Shown here: one piece after another, positions 33,885-45,915 of the stretch
Layout of the letters: each line of letters starts with the position of its first letter
Numbering within the stretch: position 1 is the first letter of the stretch
Assembly (NCBI GenBank): GCA_028023455.1
Contig: JAQFVV010013067.1
Span: forward strand, 186,001-250,000
Direction: 5' to 3'
Length of the DNA: 64,000 nucleotides
DNA from: Epiperipatus broadwayi
Taxonomy: Eukaryota > Onychophora > Udeonychophora > Euonychophora > Peripatidae
Made by a program: the position numbers and the translations under genes
Notes under the pieces: model-generated
Databases searched by the model: none
What the model was told of the DNA's origin: nothing
What the model saw: only the letters and a program-made list of their open reading frames with translations

Positions 33885-35160
33885 AATAGATTCATCATTT
33901 GATTTTGTTGGTAAAATTAATATTGTTGTTATTGATATTGGTAATGTAATTTGTACCTTTGATGTCAGTGAAATGTATGGATCAATTGAAAGAATGACTT
34001 CTATTGAAATAATTAATAATGTATTAAAGTGAAAATAGTAAAATTTATTGTTGTAACATTAAACTTTATTAATATAAATATTTATGAAATTTTTAATCAT
34101 GGATTTTATATAATAAGTAATGGCTGGCTAATGGGTCTTTCTACAGTTGCCCAAATATGTAATTTTGTAATACCTATGTATGAAAAAAATATTTTGAAAA
34201 AGGAATATTATCACAAAGATGTTACTTTATACAATTGATATGTTGATGATGTTTTTGTTTGTGGGAAACCAAATGCTATTAATGATTTGTTTAATGAATT
34301 AAATAATATAAATGGCTTAAAGTGTATTAAAACAGATGAAAGTTCAAGGAGTGTTCAATTGTTAAATCTCAAGATAACTAAAAACAGTGATAAAGTAGAT
34401 TACTATTTGACTGTTAAACCAATAGCAAAAAGAGGATAAAACCATATAAATCAAAATTACCAATATCACATAAAATGGCATGTTTAATGTCCTTATTTAG
34501 AAATGATAATCTTTGCAAATATTCATCTGATAAAACCCAAAATATTGAAAATTATTATAATGAATTGTTATATGTTGGATATAGTTATGTTTATTATATT
34601 GGTAAAAAAAATAATTCTAAATACTAAAATATTATTAATAATAATGTTAATTCTTCTGATAAAAAAATTGGATATCAATACCATATATTTTGAATCAACA
34701 AGCAAGTTTCATTAGGAAAATTTATACAGATATATGTCTCTTTGCATTTTATGCACAACCTACATTAAATAAATTGATAAATAATTCAAAAGATAAAACC
34801 TTATTAACAAATAAAAATTGTATCATCTACAAATGGATATGTTGGTGTGGCATTGGATATATAGGTGAATCGAGGTGCATATTAGAAATAAGAACAAAAT
34901 AGCACTTGTTATTATTAAAAAGGGTTCAAAATACAAAACAAAATTATAAAAATAATGATAATTTATCCGCTGCCATCTTTTATGACTATAATAAATCATG
35001 TATTTATGTGTTTTTGATTTTAATTATAGTAATGTAAGATTATTGGAAACTGAAAGAAATAATAATAAAAGTAAAATTAAGAAAGGTATGTTAATATATA
35101 AAGACAAGCAAGATTTAATCAATAGGCAGCTATCAAACATTAAGATCACAGAATTATGAG
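33885..35160 (+). mobile_element. Decayed Penelope-like element (RT plus GIY-YIG endonuclease)
   Basis: Several frames on + recover the Penelope order of domains. First comes an RT block ICTFDVSEMYGSI (about 33945), then NGWLMGLSTVAQ (about 34118) and the catalytic YVDDVFV (34239-34259), preceded by a stop at 34236-34238. LLNLKI and then HKMACLMSLFRN correspond to the palm end and thumb. Next are KLINNSKDKT and CIIYKWICWCGIGYIGES (34819-34872), the GIY-YIG nuclease signature with its Penelope-type preceding KD block. The downstream R..EH block is broken by a TAG at 34900-34902. A C-terminal NVRLLETERN...INRQ stretch follows (about 35030-35125). Stops and frameshifts show the copy is dead. No terminal repeats are clearly attached. 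Confidence 0.85.
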
Positions 35161-35355
35161 AAATCTGACATCATGGAATTATGGGAAAGTTGATTTTTTT
35201 TTAAATATTAGTTGATAAAAACTACAATGATAGTTGAAATTGCTTCTAAGTGATGGTTATAGATATAATTTTTATAAACTTTTAAGTATGGTAATTTCTA
35301 ATAATTATTTATAAATTTACATATATTATTTTGAAGAAATACAGACATTGATCTG

Positions 35356-35436
<81 letters not shown>

Positions 35437-35745
35437 AACCTTTTAAATTGTTAACTGTGTCCAAGAAAGATGAAAAAAATATATAATGATCAACATTTTA
35501 AATTTAGAAAACATAAAGTTATTTTAGTGTTAAGTTTATTTGGTACTATGTATAAATTGTATAATCTATAGTTTACAAATATATGATTCTGTTGATGTAT
35601 TCCATAAACACCTTTTATTTATAGTCATATATATCTTAAATAATCATATTTCAATTATAATAGCCTTTAATAGTTATAATGGTGTTGGTGTTTATATTAT
35701 ACGTATTTAAACTTATGACATTTATTAAAATTTACAATAACTATA
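35161..35745. other. Flank of the Penelope-like element, with TA tract
   Basis: Contains a TA tract at about 35361-35427 ending in GAGAGAG. No gene recognised. Confidence 0.5.
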
Positions 35746-35897
35746 AATAGATGAAATACACAGGCTTATATATACCTGTGTCTATATATTTAACAGACAG
35801 GGTTTGAGCACAGACTTTCACATGACCCACCATTCTCCACACTATCTCATAACACTGATACACCTGAACACACATATGTCAAATAGATAAATAATTA

Positions 35898-35946
<49 letters not shown>

Positions 35947-37660
35947 GTATGGTTTAGGCATGAAATACATGAAATACATATATATATATATATATATATA
36001 TGTATTTCATGCTAAACCAGCAATCACCAGTTGGTCCAGATTACCATCTCTACATATATATGCTACAAATGCTCAGATATATATTAAGATAGTAAATCCT
36101 CCTACTTTAATGTACAGGCTTCAATGTACTCCACACTCCAACTCTTCAACTGTCCATCCAATTGAAAATCTGATGATAGAACACTCAAAAGCCACCCTTA
36201 GGCTGAGATTGTTGTCACACCCACGTTGACCTAAAGGTCAATATGACCCCTCATGTACAGGACATAATCCATTAAATACATATACAAGGGATAGGCAGAC
36301 ATCTCTAATATGTAATACATGAAATATACAGGCTTATATATACCTGTGTCTATATTTGTAATAGACAGGGTATGAGCACAGACTTTCACCTGACCCACCA
36401 CTCTCCACACTATCTCATAACACTGATACACCTGAACACACATATGCCGAAAAGATAAATAATGACCAATATACATATTTCATGCTAAACCAGCAAACAT
36501 CAGTTGGTCCAGATTTTCATCTCTACACATATATGCTACAAGTGCTAAGATATATATTAAGATAGCAAATCCTCCTACTTTAATGGACAGGCTTCAATGT
36601 ATTCCGCACTCCAACTCTTCAACTGTTCATCCAATTGAAAATCTGATGATGGAATGCTCAAAGGCCACACTTAGATCGAGATTGTTGTCACACCTATGTT
36701 GACCTAAAGCTCAATCTGACCCTTCATGTACAGGATATAATCCATTAAATACATATACAGTGATAGGCAGACATCTCTAATATATAATAGATGAAATACA
36801 CAGGCCTATATATACCTGTGTTTATATATGTAATAGACAGGGTATGAGCACAGACATTTAAGTCAACATGGGTGTGACAACAATCTCAGCCTAAGGGTGG
36901 CCTTTGAGCATTCCATCATCAGATTTTCAATTGGATGGACAGTTGAAGAATTGGAGTGTGGATTACATAGAAGCCTGTCCACTAAAGTAGGAGGATTTGC
37001 TATCTTAATATATATCTGAACACTTGTAGCATATATGTGTAGAGATTGTAATCTGGACCAACTGATGATTGCTGGTTTAGCATGAAATACATATATTGGT
37101 GATTATTTATCTTTTTGACATATGTGGGTTCAGGTGGAAAAGTGTTATGAGATAGTGTGGAGAGTGGTGGGTCATGTGAAAGTCTGTGCTCCTACCCTGT
37201 CTATTACATATATAGACACAAGTATATATAAGCCTGTGTATTTCATCTATTACATATTAGAGATGTCTGCCTATCCTTTGTATATGTATTTAATGGATTA
37301 TGTCCTGTACATGAGGGATCAGATTGACGTTTAGGTCAACATGGGTGTGACAACAATCTCTGCCTAAGGGTGGCATTTAAGCATTCCATCATCAGATTTT
37401 CAAATGGATGGACAGTTGAAAAGTTGGAGTGTGGAGTCTATTGAAGCCTGTCCGTTAAAGTAGGAGGATTTGCTATCTTAATATATATCTGAGCACTTGT
37501 AGCATATATGAGTAGAGTTGGTAATCTGGACCAACTGATGATTGCTGATTTAGCATGAAATACGTATATTGGTGATTATTTATCTTTTCGACATATGTGT
37601 GTTCAGGTGTATCAGTGTTATGAGATAGTGTGGAGAGTGGTGGGTTATGTGAATAACTAT
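35746..37660. repeat. Tandem plus inverted array, unit about 470 bp
   Basis: One unit is present about four times. Landmarks are GAGCACAGACTTTCAC, CTCCACACTATCTCATAACA, CCAGTTGGTCCAGATT-type blocks, GTAGGAGGATTTGCTATC and TCAACATGGGTGTGACAACA. Two copies face one way (landmark GAGCACAGA at 35806 and 36374, with a third start at 36846) and two face the other way (landmark TCAACATGG at about 36864 and 37335). The turn-over point is about 36855. Spacing is about 472 bp where no TA tract is inserted and 568 bp where one is. No coding capacity recognised; open frames inside are not conserved between copies. Confidence 0.88.
35951..36018. repeat. TA-centred palindrome
   Basis: GGTTTAGGCATGAAATACAT leads into a short TA tract followed by ATGTATTTCATGCTAAACC, its inverted copy. 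The left arm also has a tandem duplication of ATGAAATACA. It lies inside the array. Confidence 0.9.
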
Positions 37661-40600
37661 AAATAAAATGTTAATTGAATTTTATTATAGTTATTCTTTA
37701 AAAACTCTGTATATACAAATATATTTGCAGAGTTCTATTAAACATGAATAAAAAATAATTTATTTATTTACTGTAAAATAATATTATATTACAATTGGAA
37801 AGAATAAAACTTTATAATAATACAATTTTTAAGTAATCATAATGATATTAATTTTAGATATATTTACTAATTAAATATTATAATTAAAATAAGTACTTAT
37901 AAAGAATGAAAATTATAATAATATTTAAATTTAAACTTATGTGATTAAATGTAATAAGTTAGTTTTTTAAATACTTAGTGTTATTATTTATTTTAAAATT
38001 TTGAACTAAAGATAATTTATGCAGAAAACTGCTAGTTAATTTTTTGTCAATGATCAATAAAAGTGATTTAATTAGTGGTCTGATGTCATACTGTCCACAG
38101 TATAAAAAGGTGATATCAGATGAAATTGAAGGAATTAACTAAAAAAAGAAGAAAAGTTAAAAAGAGAAATGACTAAAAAATAAAAGCTGATACCTGTTTA
38201 TATTAGTTCTTTAAAAAGTTATAAAATTTTATCATATTTTATTTTTAAACTAAGTAAAAGAATGTGTAACAAATTAGATAATTGTAAAATATCTTAAGAG
38301 TGGTATAAAGAAAATATGGAATAAATAAACCAGGATTTATTCATCAAAGATCTAATTTTCTGTTTTGGATATTAACTTATAATTAAAATGATTATTAGTG
38401 AAAGTAAAAAGGAACAATTAATTTTGTTATCATATTTGGAAATAATGGTGAAAAAATATGAACTACAAATAAAAGGATTTTGCAGACATTGTTGTGAAGA
38501 AAATATTTTGTTATCTCATCAATTTTAATGAGATTAATTATTAACTTAATTATACAAATGAAATTTTATTTAGTGCAAAGGTATAGTTGTTTACAGATTA
38601 TAAATTCATTTTAGAAAATCTTTATTTAATTACATAATAGTGATTATAAATTTGTTTTAAAAGAGTTATTTATTAGACTAAGTTAGTGACTTAGATGCTA
38701 TAATTAAACTTAAACCTATTAAAAAGAAGAAATACTATGTATTTGATTAGTTATGAAAATATTTTTGCTAACATAAAAGGTGTTTGTTATTTTTGTATGA
38801 TATTAAGGACATATAACGATAAAGAAATTCTCAACACTAGAAAAATAATTGTATTTTTTATGAGAAAATGTCAAAAGTATGAGGATTTAAAAAGGGTATC
38901 ATTTTTATTTAATAAAGAATAAAAAAAAACTTTTAATATTACAATGGACTAGACCTAATTGGTGTGTGTTTATCCACTATATAATAAAAGCTCTGTTAAC
39001 ATAAATAAAGGGAAGCTAATGTTAGAAGTGCTAATAGACTAACTTTGTATATGATATGTTTTGATAATGGAAAATAAGAATGATAATATAATACTTAATC
39101 TTCAAAGAACTATTTTGATATTATTGAATGTTCCAGAATATAATGTACACTCCAGTTTAAAAATTCCAGTATCATAGGATTACATTTTGAAGAGCTCAAT
39201 AACTTAAAAATGTATTATTAATTGTGAAATGATTGCTTTAAATAGTGTATGTTTATAGCAAGAGGAGAAAGAAGCAATGACAAACAAGGAAGTTTTGGTT
39301 GCCATCTATTGTCATGGTGATATTGACAAAAAGTTTAAGAAGTTTTCTTTAAAAAAAAGGAATTGAACAACATTTCAATGTTTATTTTTTATTGTTAATG
39401 TTTTGTGTAGAAAGATGGTATGTTATGGTAAGATTGTAATGAGTTAAATAATTTCTATATTTTATTAATATTTTAGAAAGAAGATAATTTTAGATTATTA
39501 TTATATTTTAATTTAAAATGAAGTTTTTGTATGCCTGTATATAAAATTTAGTATGGATGTAATAAAGAATAAAAGATAAATTGGAGTAATGTGATCATAT
39601 ATAATTTTATGCTATTTCAGTATGCATAAAGAGTAATAGTTGATTTTAATAAAATTGGTATCATTGAAATCATCAATTATTAATATTGTTGCATATTTTA
39701 TAATAGTGTAGAAAAACAATGATGAGTCAAGAAAAGGTAGTTTGTTAAAATAACTATGAATACATCATTTGAGTATAATAATGTAAATGAAGATTGAAAG
39801 TAAAATGAATGCAATGTTGAAAGGAATCATTTATAATTTCAAACATTATTATAATAATTAAAGAATAATATGACATTTGTCATAATATGGAAAGTTATTT
39901 GTTTTGAAATTTTATCTATAATAATTACTGATGCATGAATGAGTGGGGGATAAAACTGTATTATTAAAAGGAGACTGTTGTTATATGTGGATTCTGAAAA
40001 ATATATAAATATTGAATGAATAAGTTAGAATGTCAGTATAGAATCTTATGTCATCTTGATAAACTGATATAAGATTATAGTTAGTTTGATCTAAGTGATG
40101 TCTATCTTTTTGTGGTAGAAAGTTGAGAGGATTTTCATATGAACAATGATTATTATATTCTAGTACAGCTTTAGAAATAAGACAGGATTATTAAGGTAGA
40201 GGCATTAAAGTAAAAATGACTACTGAAACATATAATAGTTTATAATAAAGGTCAGCACTTCCATTTCTATATCTTGTATGATGGTTATTAAATAAGTTTT
40301 TTATACAAAAGTTTTTATCTATGATATTTTAATATAAAGTACACATCATAGGCAAATAAGCTATTTTGTAATTTATAATTTTTTTTTTCCTATGATTCGT
40401 AGTTTAAGAAAAAGATATGGACCATACACAAAACAAATATCATTAAATGGGATTGAAAATAAGAATTATTTATTATTGGAAGGGTAAATGAGAGCAATAA
40501 GTATGATGAATGTAAATTAAAGAGATTTGATAAATACATAAATGGAATTATAATATTTTAACATAAAGAATCCTTGATTCAATTATTTTGTAATATGTTT

Positions 40601-42020
40601 TTTTTGTTATCAATAATACAAAAGCATAAATGTTATTTTGTAAATAATATTAATGTATTTGTATAATAATTTTAAAACTGAATTATATTAAAGTGGTATA
40701 ACTTTAGTACAACAAGTGCATCATAATGAAACACTAAAATATGATGGGAATAATAAGAAAATTACCTAGATGTTATGAACACATGGTTGGTAAATCAATG
40801 TACAATATGAATACATGCATACATGAGCAAAAAACCTGTAATTTAATTACTTACATAATATGAATTCAAGATTAATACATGAAAAGAGGAAGACTTTTTT
40901 TTAGTTATTATAATATAAATAATTTTGTAAATATGTAATTGTTGAAATATAAATGTTATAAATTATTTAAATTATAATTTGTAATCATATATATGTTACA
41001 AATATGTTGTTTGTAAAATAAATAAGTACTTAAATTTAATTTTGTTAAATACTATTATTTCTAAATTGGATCATTATTATCACAAAGTCGTGTAACCTAA
41101 TACAATCACAAAATAAAATGTATTGAATAAATTGTTCAAATATAATATTAAAATGAATAATTTGAACTTAACAAATTAAACATTTACCAACTTTAAATTA
41201 TAAATTGATTAAAGTAAATATTGTCAATGTTTAATACATTAAATATTGAAGTACTTGAATAACTATTTGAAATTGGATATTCAAAAATTATATGTTCAGA
41301 GAATTATAAAGATTGATATTATTATAGAAGTCACATTTATTTTTTAAAGTATATGTAAGTTTAATAACAGTGTCAAATATTAAAAATCCTGTAAAGTTTA
41401 TTAAATAAAATAAATCTGAAGTGTTATATCATTCAAGATCTAAGTAATTAATAAAATAAATTTTGATATTTGTTTTGAACAATAAGATAGATGAGTAACT
41501 GCTAAAATAATCTATGTATTTATCTGAATTATGTAATATTATATTTTAGTTAATTACAAAGCTTTTGTTTATTAATAAATGATTATTGTGTTTAATGGCA
41601 ATTATCTGTAGAAATAGAATGATAAACAATAACAAGTTTAAAAAGTTATTTAATTTAAAGTAAGTTGGTAAATTATTATTAATTTCAGAGTATAATTCAA
41701 GTTATATTCATTTTCAAATAGTGGTTCTAGATAATAATTTGTAATTGAGAGTTTAATTATTCTCTAGATAACTGGATATCAATAATATCCCTCTTACTAT
41801 TAGTTTATCTAACTGTTAATAATTGTTATTATATTTATTAAAAAGAATAATCATGATCATTGGGATATCCATAGTATAGCAGTAATTATTAATCTGTTTT
41901 TATTTTTTACTTATTAAGCAAAATCACATATAGAAGTACCTATATATTTATTATGATACACACAAAAAAAAATGTTGGGCTGCTAATTAATTCTCCATTC
42001 ATTAATTTATATTCGATTCA
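37661..42020. other. G-over-C skewed AT-rich stretch, no gene recognised
   Basis: Over about 4 kb the + strand carries clearly more G than C (for example 39901-39960), a bias like that seen over the Penelope-like element. This may be the residue of an old unidirectional element on +, but no domain could be read in any frame. No RNA gene or structured repeat was seen. Confidence 0.4.
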
Positions 42021-42021
42021 A

Positions 42022-42136
<115 letters not shown>

Positions 42137-42485
42137 AAAATGATAGTGCATATTCAGGCACTTTATTAGCTACACTTATATTTTAATTGGCTTTGATTTG
42201 GTAGTGTGGATAAATAAAAGCTGATTTTAATAGGATTGTAATCGACCCTTACAATGTAGATAATGTAAGACTCAATTATGTAAATTTAAAATTAATAAGA
42301 ACTAATCTTAGAAATTTGATTTTGATAAGAATCAGATATTTTATTATTTGTGTTTATTTTAAATTATAATTTGTCTTTAAGAAGACTCATAAAAAAAAAA
42401 AATATCAAAAAAAAACTATGCTGTATAAAAATTCATTATCATCATGTTTCCAGCTGGTCTGACCTCACTAATCTTTTAGGTTACA

Positions 42486-42487
<2 letters not shown>

Positions 42488-42522
<35 letters not shown>

Positions 42523-42530
42523 TTTACAAA

Positions 42531-42561
<31 letters not shown>
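42488..42561. repeat. Paired TA tracts with short inverted linker
   Basis: Two TA tracts are joined by AAATATTTACAAATATTTA, which is itself an inverted repeat. Confidence 0.9.
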
Positions 42562-42565
<4 letters not shown>

Positions 42566-42604
42566 ATTTTCAAAGGTTGCACATATAAAAGATGTATTTT
42601 GCGG

Positions 42605-42900
42605 ATTCATCCATGTTAAAAAAATTATAATATTAATATACCAAGAATTTGACTTGATCACACAAGCCATCTATGGGTTTAGTATGATGGTGGTGTATGG
42701 CAACTGAATCTTGGTACTGGGATGGAACTTCTCTGATGCCAAAATCACCAGTAGCTGATGCCCATCTACCCATGAATAATTATAGGTATTGTACACATTT
42801 TATTATTTCTTCAAAAATATGTCTATTTATTTCTTCAATGTTATATACTACCATTGCCTTTCCCTCCTTATATATTTTTGTTCTCTGCCTGGGGTGGTAT
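42605..42900. repeat. Dispersed repeat related to 19.8 kb palindrome and 53.7 kb copy
   Basis: The first part (42605-42690) matches an arm of the palindrome at 19808-20015, including the inverse of the hammerhead-like stem (GACTTGATCACACAAGCC), but the GAAA core is decayed. The second part (about 42690-42800) matches 53740-53880 through GAATCTTGGTACTGGGATGG versus GGATCTTGGTATTGGAATGA and the following AACTTCTC. This defines an unnamed repeat family with at least three copies here. Confidence 0.7.
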
Positions 42901-43139
42901 CTCATGAGTTTTCTTAATGGATTTCAGTTTAATTTTACTAATTGCTGCTCCATCTTGTAACAGATGGGGTTTGAATACAAGAGATAGTGCAATATAGAAT
43001 GTTAATTGTGAGTGTTGATATAGAGTGACTGGGTATATGCGAAAAGATATATAAAAATAGTCATTCAAACCCTGTTACAAAGAGTGTGAAAGTAATATGC
43101 AATCTGTTAAAGGATGGACTGTATTCTAATATAAATATA

Positions 43140-43603
43140 ATTGTATGTGTGTTATTATAAAGGGTGTATATGTATTAACGGTTATATGTGGTTTGACAAG
43201 AGTCAATTATATATGGAGTTGTATAAATTTTTTATCGATTATCCATATATATTATGTTGTTCATTAATGTTCTAAGTTTTACATTTAATAATATTAGCAG
43301 TAAAACATGTTTCTTGATGAATCCATTGGAAATATAAAGCTACAGAAATAAGAAATAGAATGAATTAGATGCTGTGGGCAGTTTGAGTTAATGACTCTGT
43401 CAGCAAGAAGTCCGAGAACTGGTCGAGTTGGTATTCTGAAACAATAGAAGATCTGGTCAGTGGTGTATGAATGGATAGGGGAAAATGTGAAGTTAAAAAT
43501 TGTAAAAGAAAAGAACTATATTTTTTCTCAAGATTATGGAGTGGTGATTAGAATTAAAAAAGAAAGAGATGTGGCACGGATTTTAGATGGTATTAACGTA
43601 TAA
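43140..43603 (+). pseudogene. Coding-like remains, unrecognised
   Basis: A frame from about 43366 to the TAA at 43601-43603 has a single internal stop (TAG 43445-43447). It reads protein-like on both sides: MTLSARSPRTGRVGILKQ before it, and KIWSVVYEWIGENVKLKIVK through ...RIKKERDVARILDGINV after it. Another protein-like piece, NGYMWFDKSQLYMELYKFFI, precedes it near 43165. The length alone is not decisive. No family is recognised; it may be a fragment of a mobile element or a degraded host gene. Confidence 0.35.
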
Positions 43604-43733
43604 TTAATTAAGAAGTTTTATTAATATTCCCATCAAAATGTTGGGGTAATTAAATAGTGTGGGTTTCGTTAGACTGACCCAGTGGATTGTTATTGTAAAA
43701 CTCACCTGAATCAGATTTATGAAAATTCGCTGT

Positions 43734-44018
43734 TTAAAAATTATCCAGTGTAATGGCGATGAAGCACATGTAGCTTGGATCTTTTAAGTGAGCGAAATCA
43801 TCTACCCCACCTCTATGATAAACTGTTTGGCGTATCACATTTTCAGATTGTTTACCATCCTTAGAATCAACAAATATGAATAATGGACCGTATTTCTTCA
43901 GAATTATAAATGTGCGGACTGTTAACTTTGACCACGTGGACATTCGATCGTAATTAAGGTAAATTGACTTTTTCTCTATATATGTGTTCAATAAATGTGT
44001 AGTAATGAAGGGACTCAT
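43734..44018 (-). CDS. Unrecognised 94-codon ORF followed by a good splice donor
   Basis: The ORF on - starts MSPFITTHLLNT, contains KYGPLFIFVDSKDGKQSE and ends FIAITLDNF-stop. Composition is more balanced than chance frames in this window. Upstream on - a TTTAATATAG could serve as acceptor just before the ATG. Downstream of the stop, 28 nt later, is ATTCAG/GTGAGT, a near-perfect 5' splice site. A stop that close to a donor suggests either a 3'-UTR intron or a frame-damaged exon. No domain recognised. Confidence 0.35.
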   Translation of the reverse strand: MSPFITTHLLNTYIEKKSIYLNYDRMSTWSKLTVRTFIILKKYGPLFIFVDSKDGKQSENVIRQTVYHRGGVDDFAHLKDPSYMCFIAITLDNF

Positions 44019-44105
44019 GTTACTTCTATATTAAATACAGTAATAAATATTTGTTTAAATAAAACATTAAATAAACAACTCTGATATGTAATTGCACCCT
44101 TTCAT

Positions 44106-44107
<2 letters not shown>

Positions 44108-44159
<52 letters not shown>

Positions 44160-44164
44160 AACAC

Positions 44165-44196
<32 letters not shown>

Positions 44197-44200
44197 ATCA
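44108..44200. repeat. (TA)n and (TG)n microsatellites
   Basis: A TA tract ends TATGTGTGTAACACATATA, a small inverted joint into a second TA tract, then a GT run. Confidence 0.93.
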
Positions 44201-44447
44201 GAATAAATGGGTTGTGTGCATGAACATTAAAATATATATAGGTGTATAAAGCTTAGAATTTAATGATAACTAGCTTAGCATTTAGCTTAATTTTGTTATA
44301 ACTTCTGGGCTAGAGTAATAGATTTATAAACAGGTAAATTATAGTGGAGTATATGTAGATATATGTGATGTAATCAGGAATTGTCTTTGCTTTGTTCTCT
44401 CATTAGACCATGTTCCCAGAACTTGAGATTGAGCTAGTCTGGATTCG

Positions 44448-44450
<3 letters not shown>

Positions 44451-44484
<34 letters not shown>

Positions 44485-44487
44485 ATC

Positions 44488-44527
<40 letters not shown>

Positions 44528-44535
44528 GATCCCTT
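44451..44535. repeat. Serial TA-centred palindromes
   Basis: CCCTATA-TA tract-TATAGGG is followed without spacer by ATCTCTGTA-TA tract-TACAGAGAT and then CCCT. The segment AGGGATCTCTG and its inverse thus alternate around two TA tracts in a zigzag. Confidence 0.95.
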
Positions 44536-44890
44536 ATTTATGTTTTCAGTCAGTATAATTTTTATCAGAGTGTAAGATTGGCACTTGAGATGGATTTAAA
44601 CCATATTCATAAATATACTTACTCAAAGCTGCGGGAAAGAACGTATACGTGAATGAATTAAGAGACAATAATATGGGTAGATGCATACAATCTTAAGTTT
44701 GCTTCTGCAATCTTTTCTGCCACCATGTAGGCTTCCTGATTTCGGTTTCTGTTTGTTATTTAACACCTTAATATATATGTAGTCATTCAAATGTTCCATA
44801 TTGTAACTTTATCCTATGATTATTACCCTAAATAGGAAAAAGGCATTTACATAATTTTGGTAATAGTTTGCTTTCATTACCTATCCTATG
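44536..44890. other. Spacer before the LTR element
   Basis: No feature recognised. Confidence 0.5.
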
Positions 44891-45482
44891 TGTCATGTCT
44901 GACCCTGACTTCAGAAGCAGAGTATTTGAGATTCCATTACTGATTGGCTAGCACCCAGTTGCTACCGAAAATGATTAAATCTGGTGCTGAATTTTGCACA
45001 CTAAATCCACAAGTTTCCAGTAAGGTAAGGGATCTGCCATTAAATAGTCAGAATTTTGGAGACAGAGCAGAGAGCAATTACTTCTGTCAACCTGAACAAT
45101 GGAACATGCTCTCCATTAAACCCTCTGCCATCATCAGGGACACTACTTCCCCTCACTATCACAATGTCCACACAGTGAAGCAAGTCCACCTAAGGATTGG
45201 AAACTGCTTCTTCCAAATTAGAGCTGACTTGAGGCAAGCTAAATACATAGTTGAAAGTGTCTTACAAAAGTCACAAAACAGGATAATCATTTAGTTAGAA
45301 ATGAGGTCTGTATTCAGCTCAACTAAGTCAACATTCAATTGTATCAACTGTATTTAGTCATTCGGTTAACAAATGTGTGCATATTTTTTGACTAATAAAT
45401 TGTACATATTAATTGCTGAATAGTTATTCATTTTATGTTTGTTGGTTTAGAAACAAACATGTAAGCCTAACCAAACACAACA
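44891..45482 (+). repeat. 5' LTR
   Basis: 592 bp, beginning TGTCATGTCTGACCCTG and ending CTAACCAAACACAACA. A TTG-initiated frame open for about 116 codons from 44944 lies inside it. The matching position in the 3' LTR is also open, but the solo LTR has stops there, so it is not called a gene. Confidence 0.9.
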
Positions 45483-45915
45483 GATCTGATGTAGTCACAG
45501 AGAAATTATTCCTTTATGGCTGGAAAAATTTATTCAATTATATGAAATAAATATGCGAGTGCATATTTTAATTATGGTGATTTTTAAAAAAAACAAATAA
45601 AGGGTCAATTTTAAGCTGCAGCCAATCATGATAGTTTTACTAATACAGTGACAAAAACTCACTCTACTTGTTTAAAAGCTTTGCTGAGTTAATTACAAAA
45701 AGATAACATTAAAACAAAAACAAATATGAGTAGTTATTCAGAAAAATAAATATTAAAATTGATTTTAAACAAGTACAAACATTAGTACAAAATTAATTGC
45801 AAGTGGTTACTCAGAAAATAAATACATCAAATTTAAACTACAACATTTGTTCAAAGTAATTATGAGTGGTGATTTACATAAATAAATAAATAAAGATGCT
45901 AAAGCACTTGGCACA

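Noticed and set aside
36231-37334. 81- and 70-codon ORFs with similar sequence on opposite strands
   Set aside because: They are the same part of the inverted array read twice; other copies of the unit do not keep the frame open.
44944-45294. 116-codon ORF as a gene
   Set aside because: It lies inside an LTR, starts at TTG, and the third LTR copy has stops in that frame.
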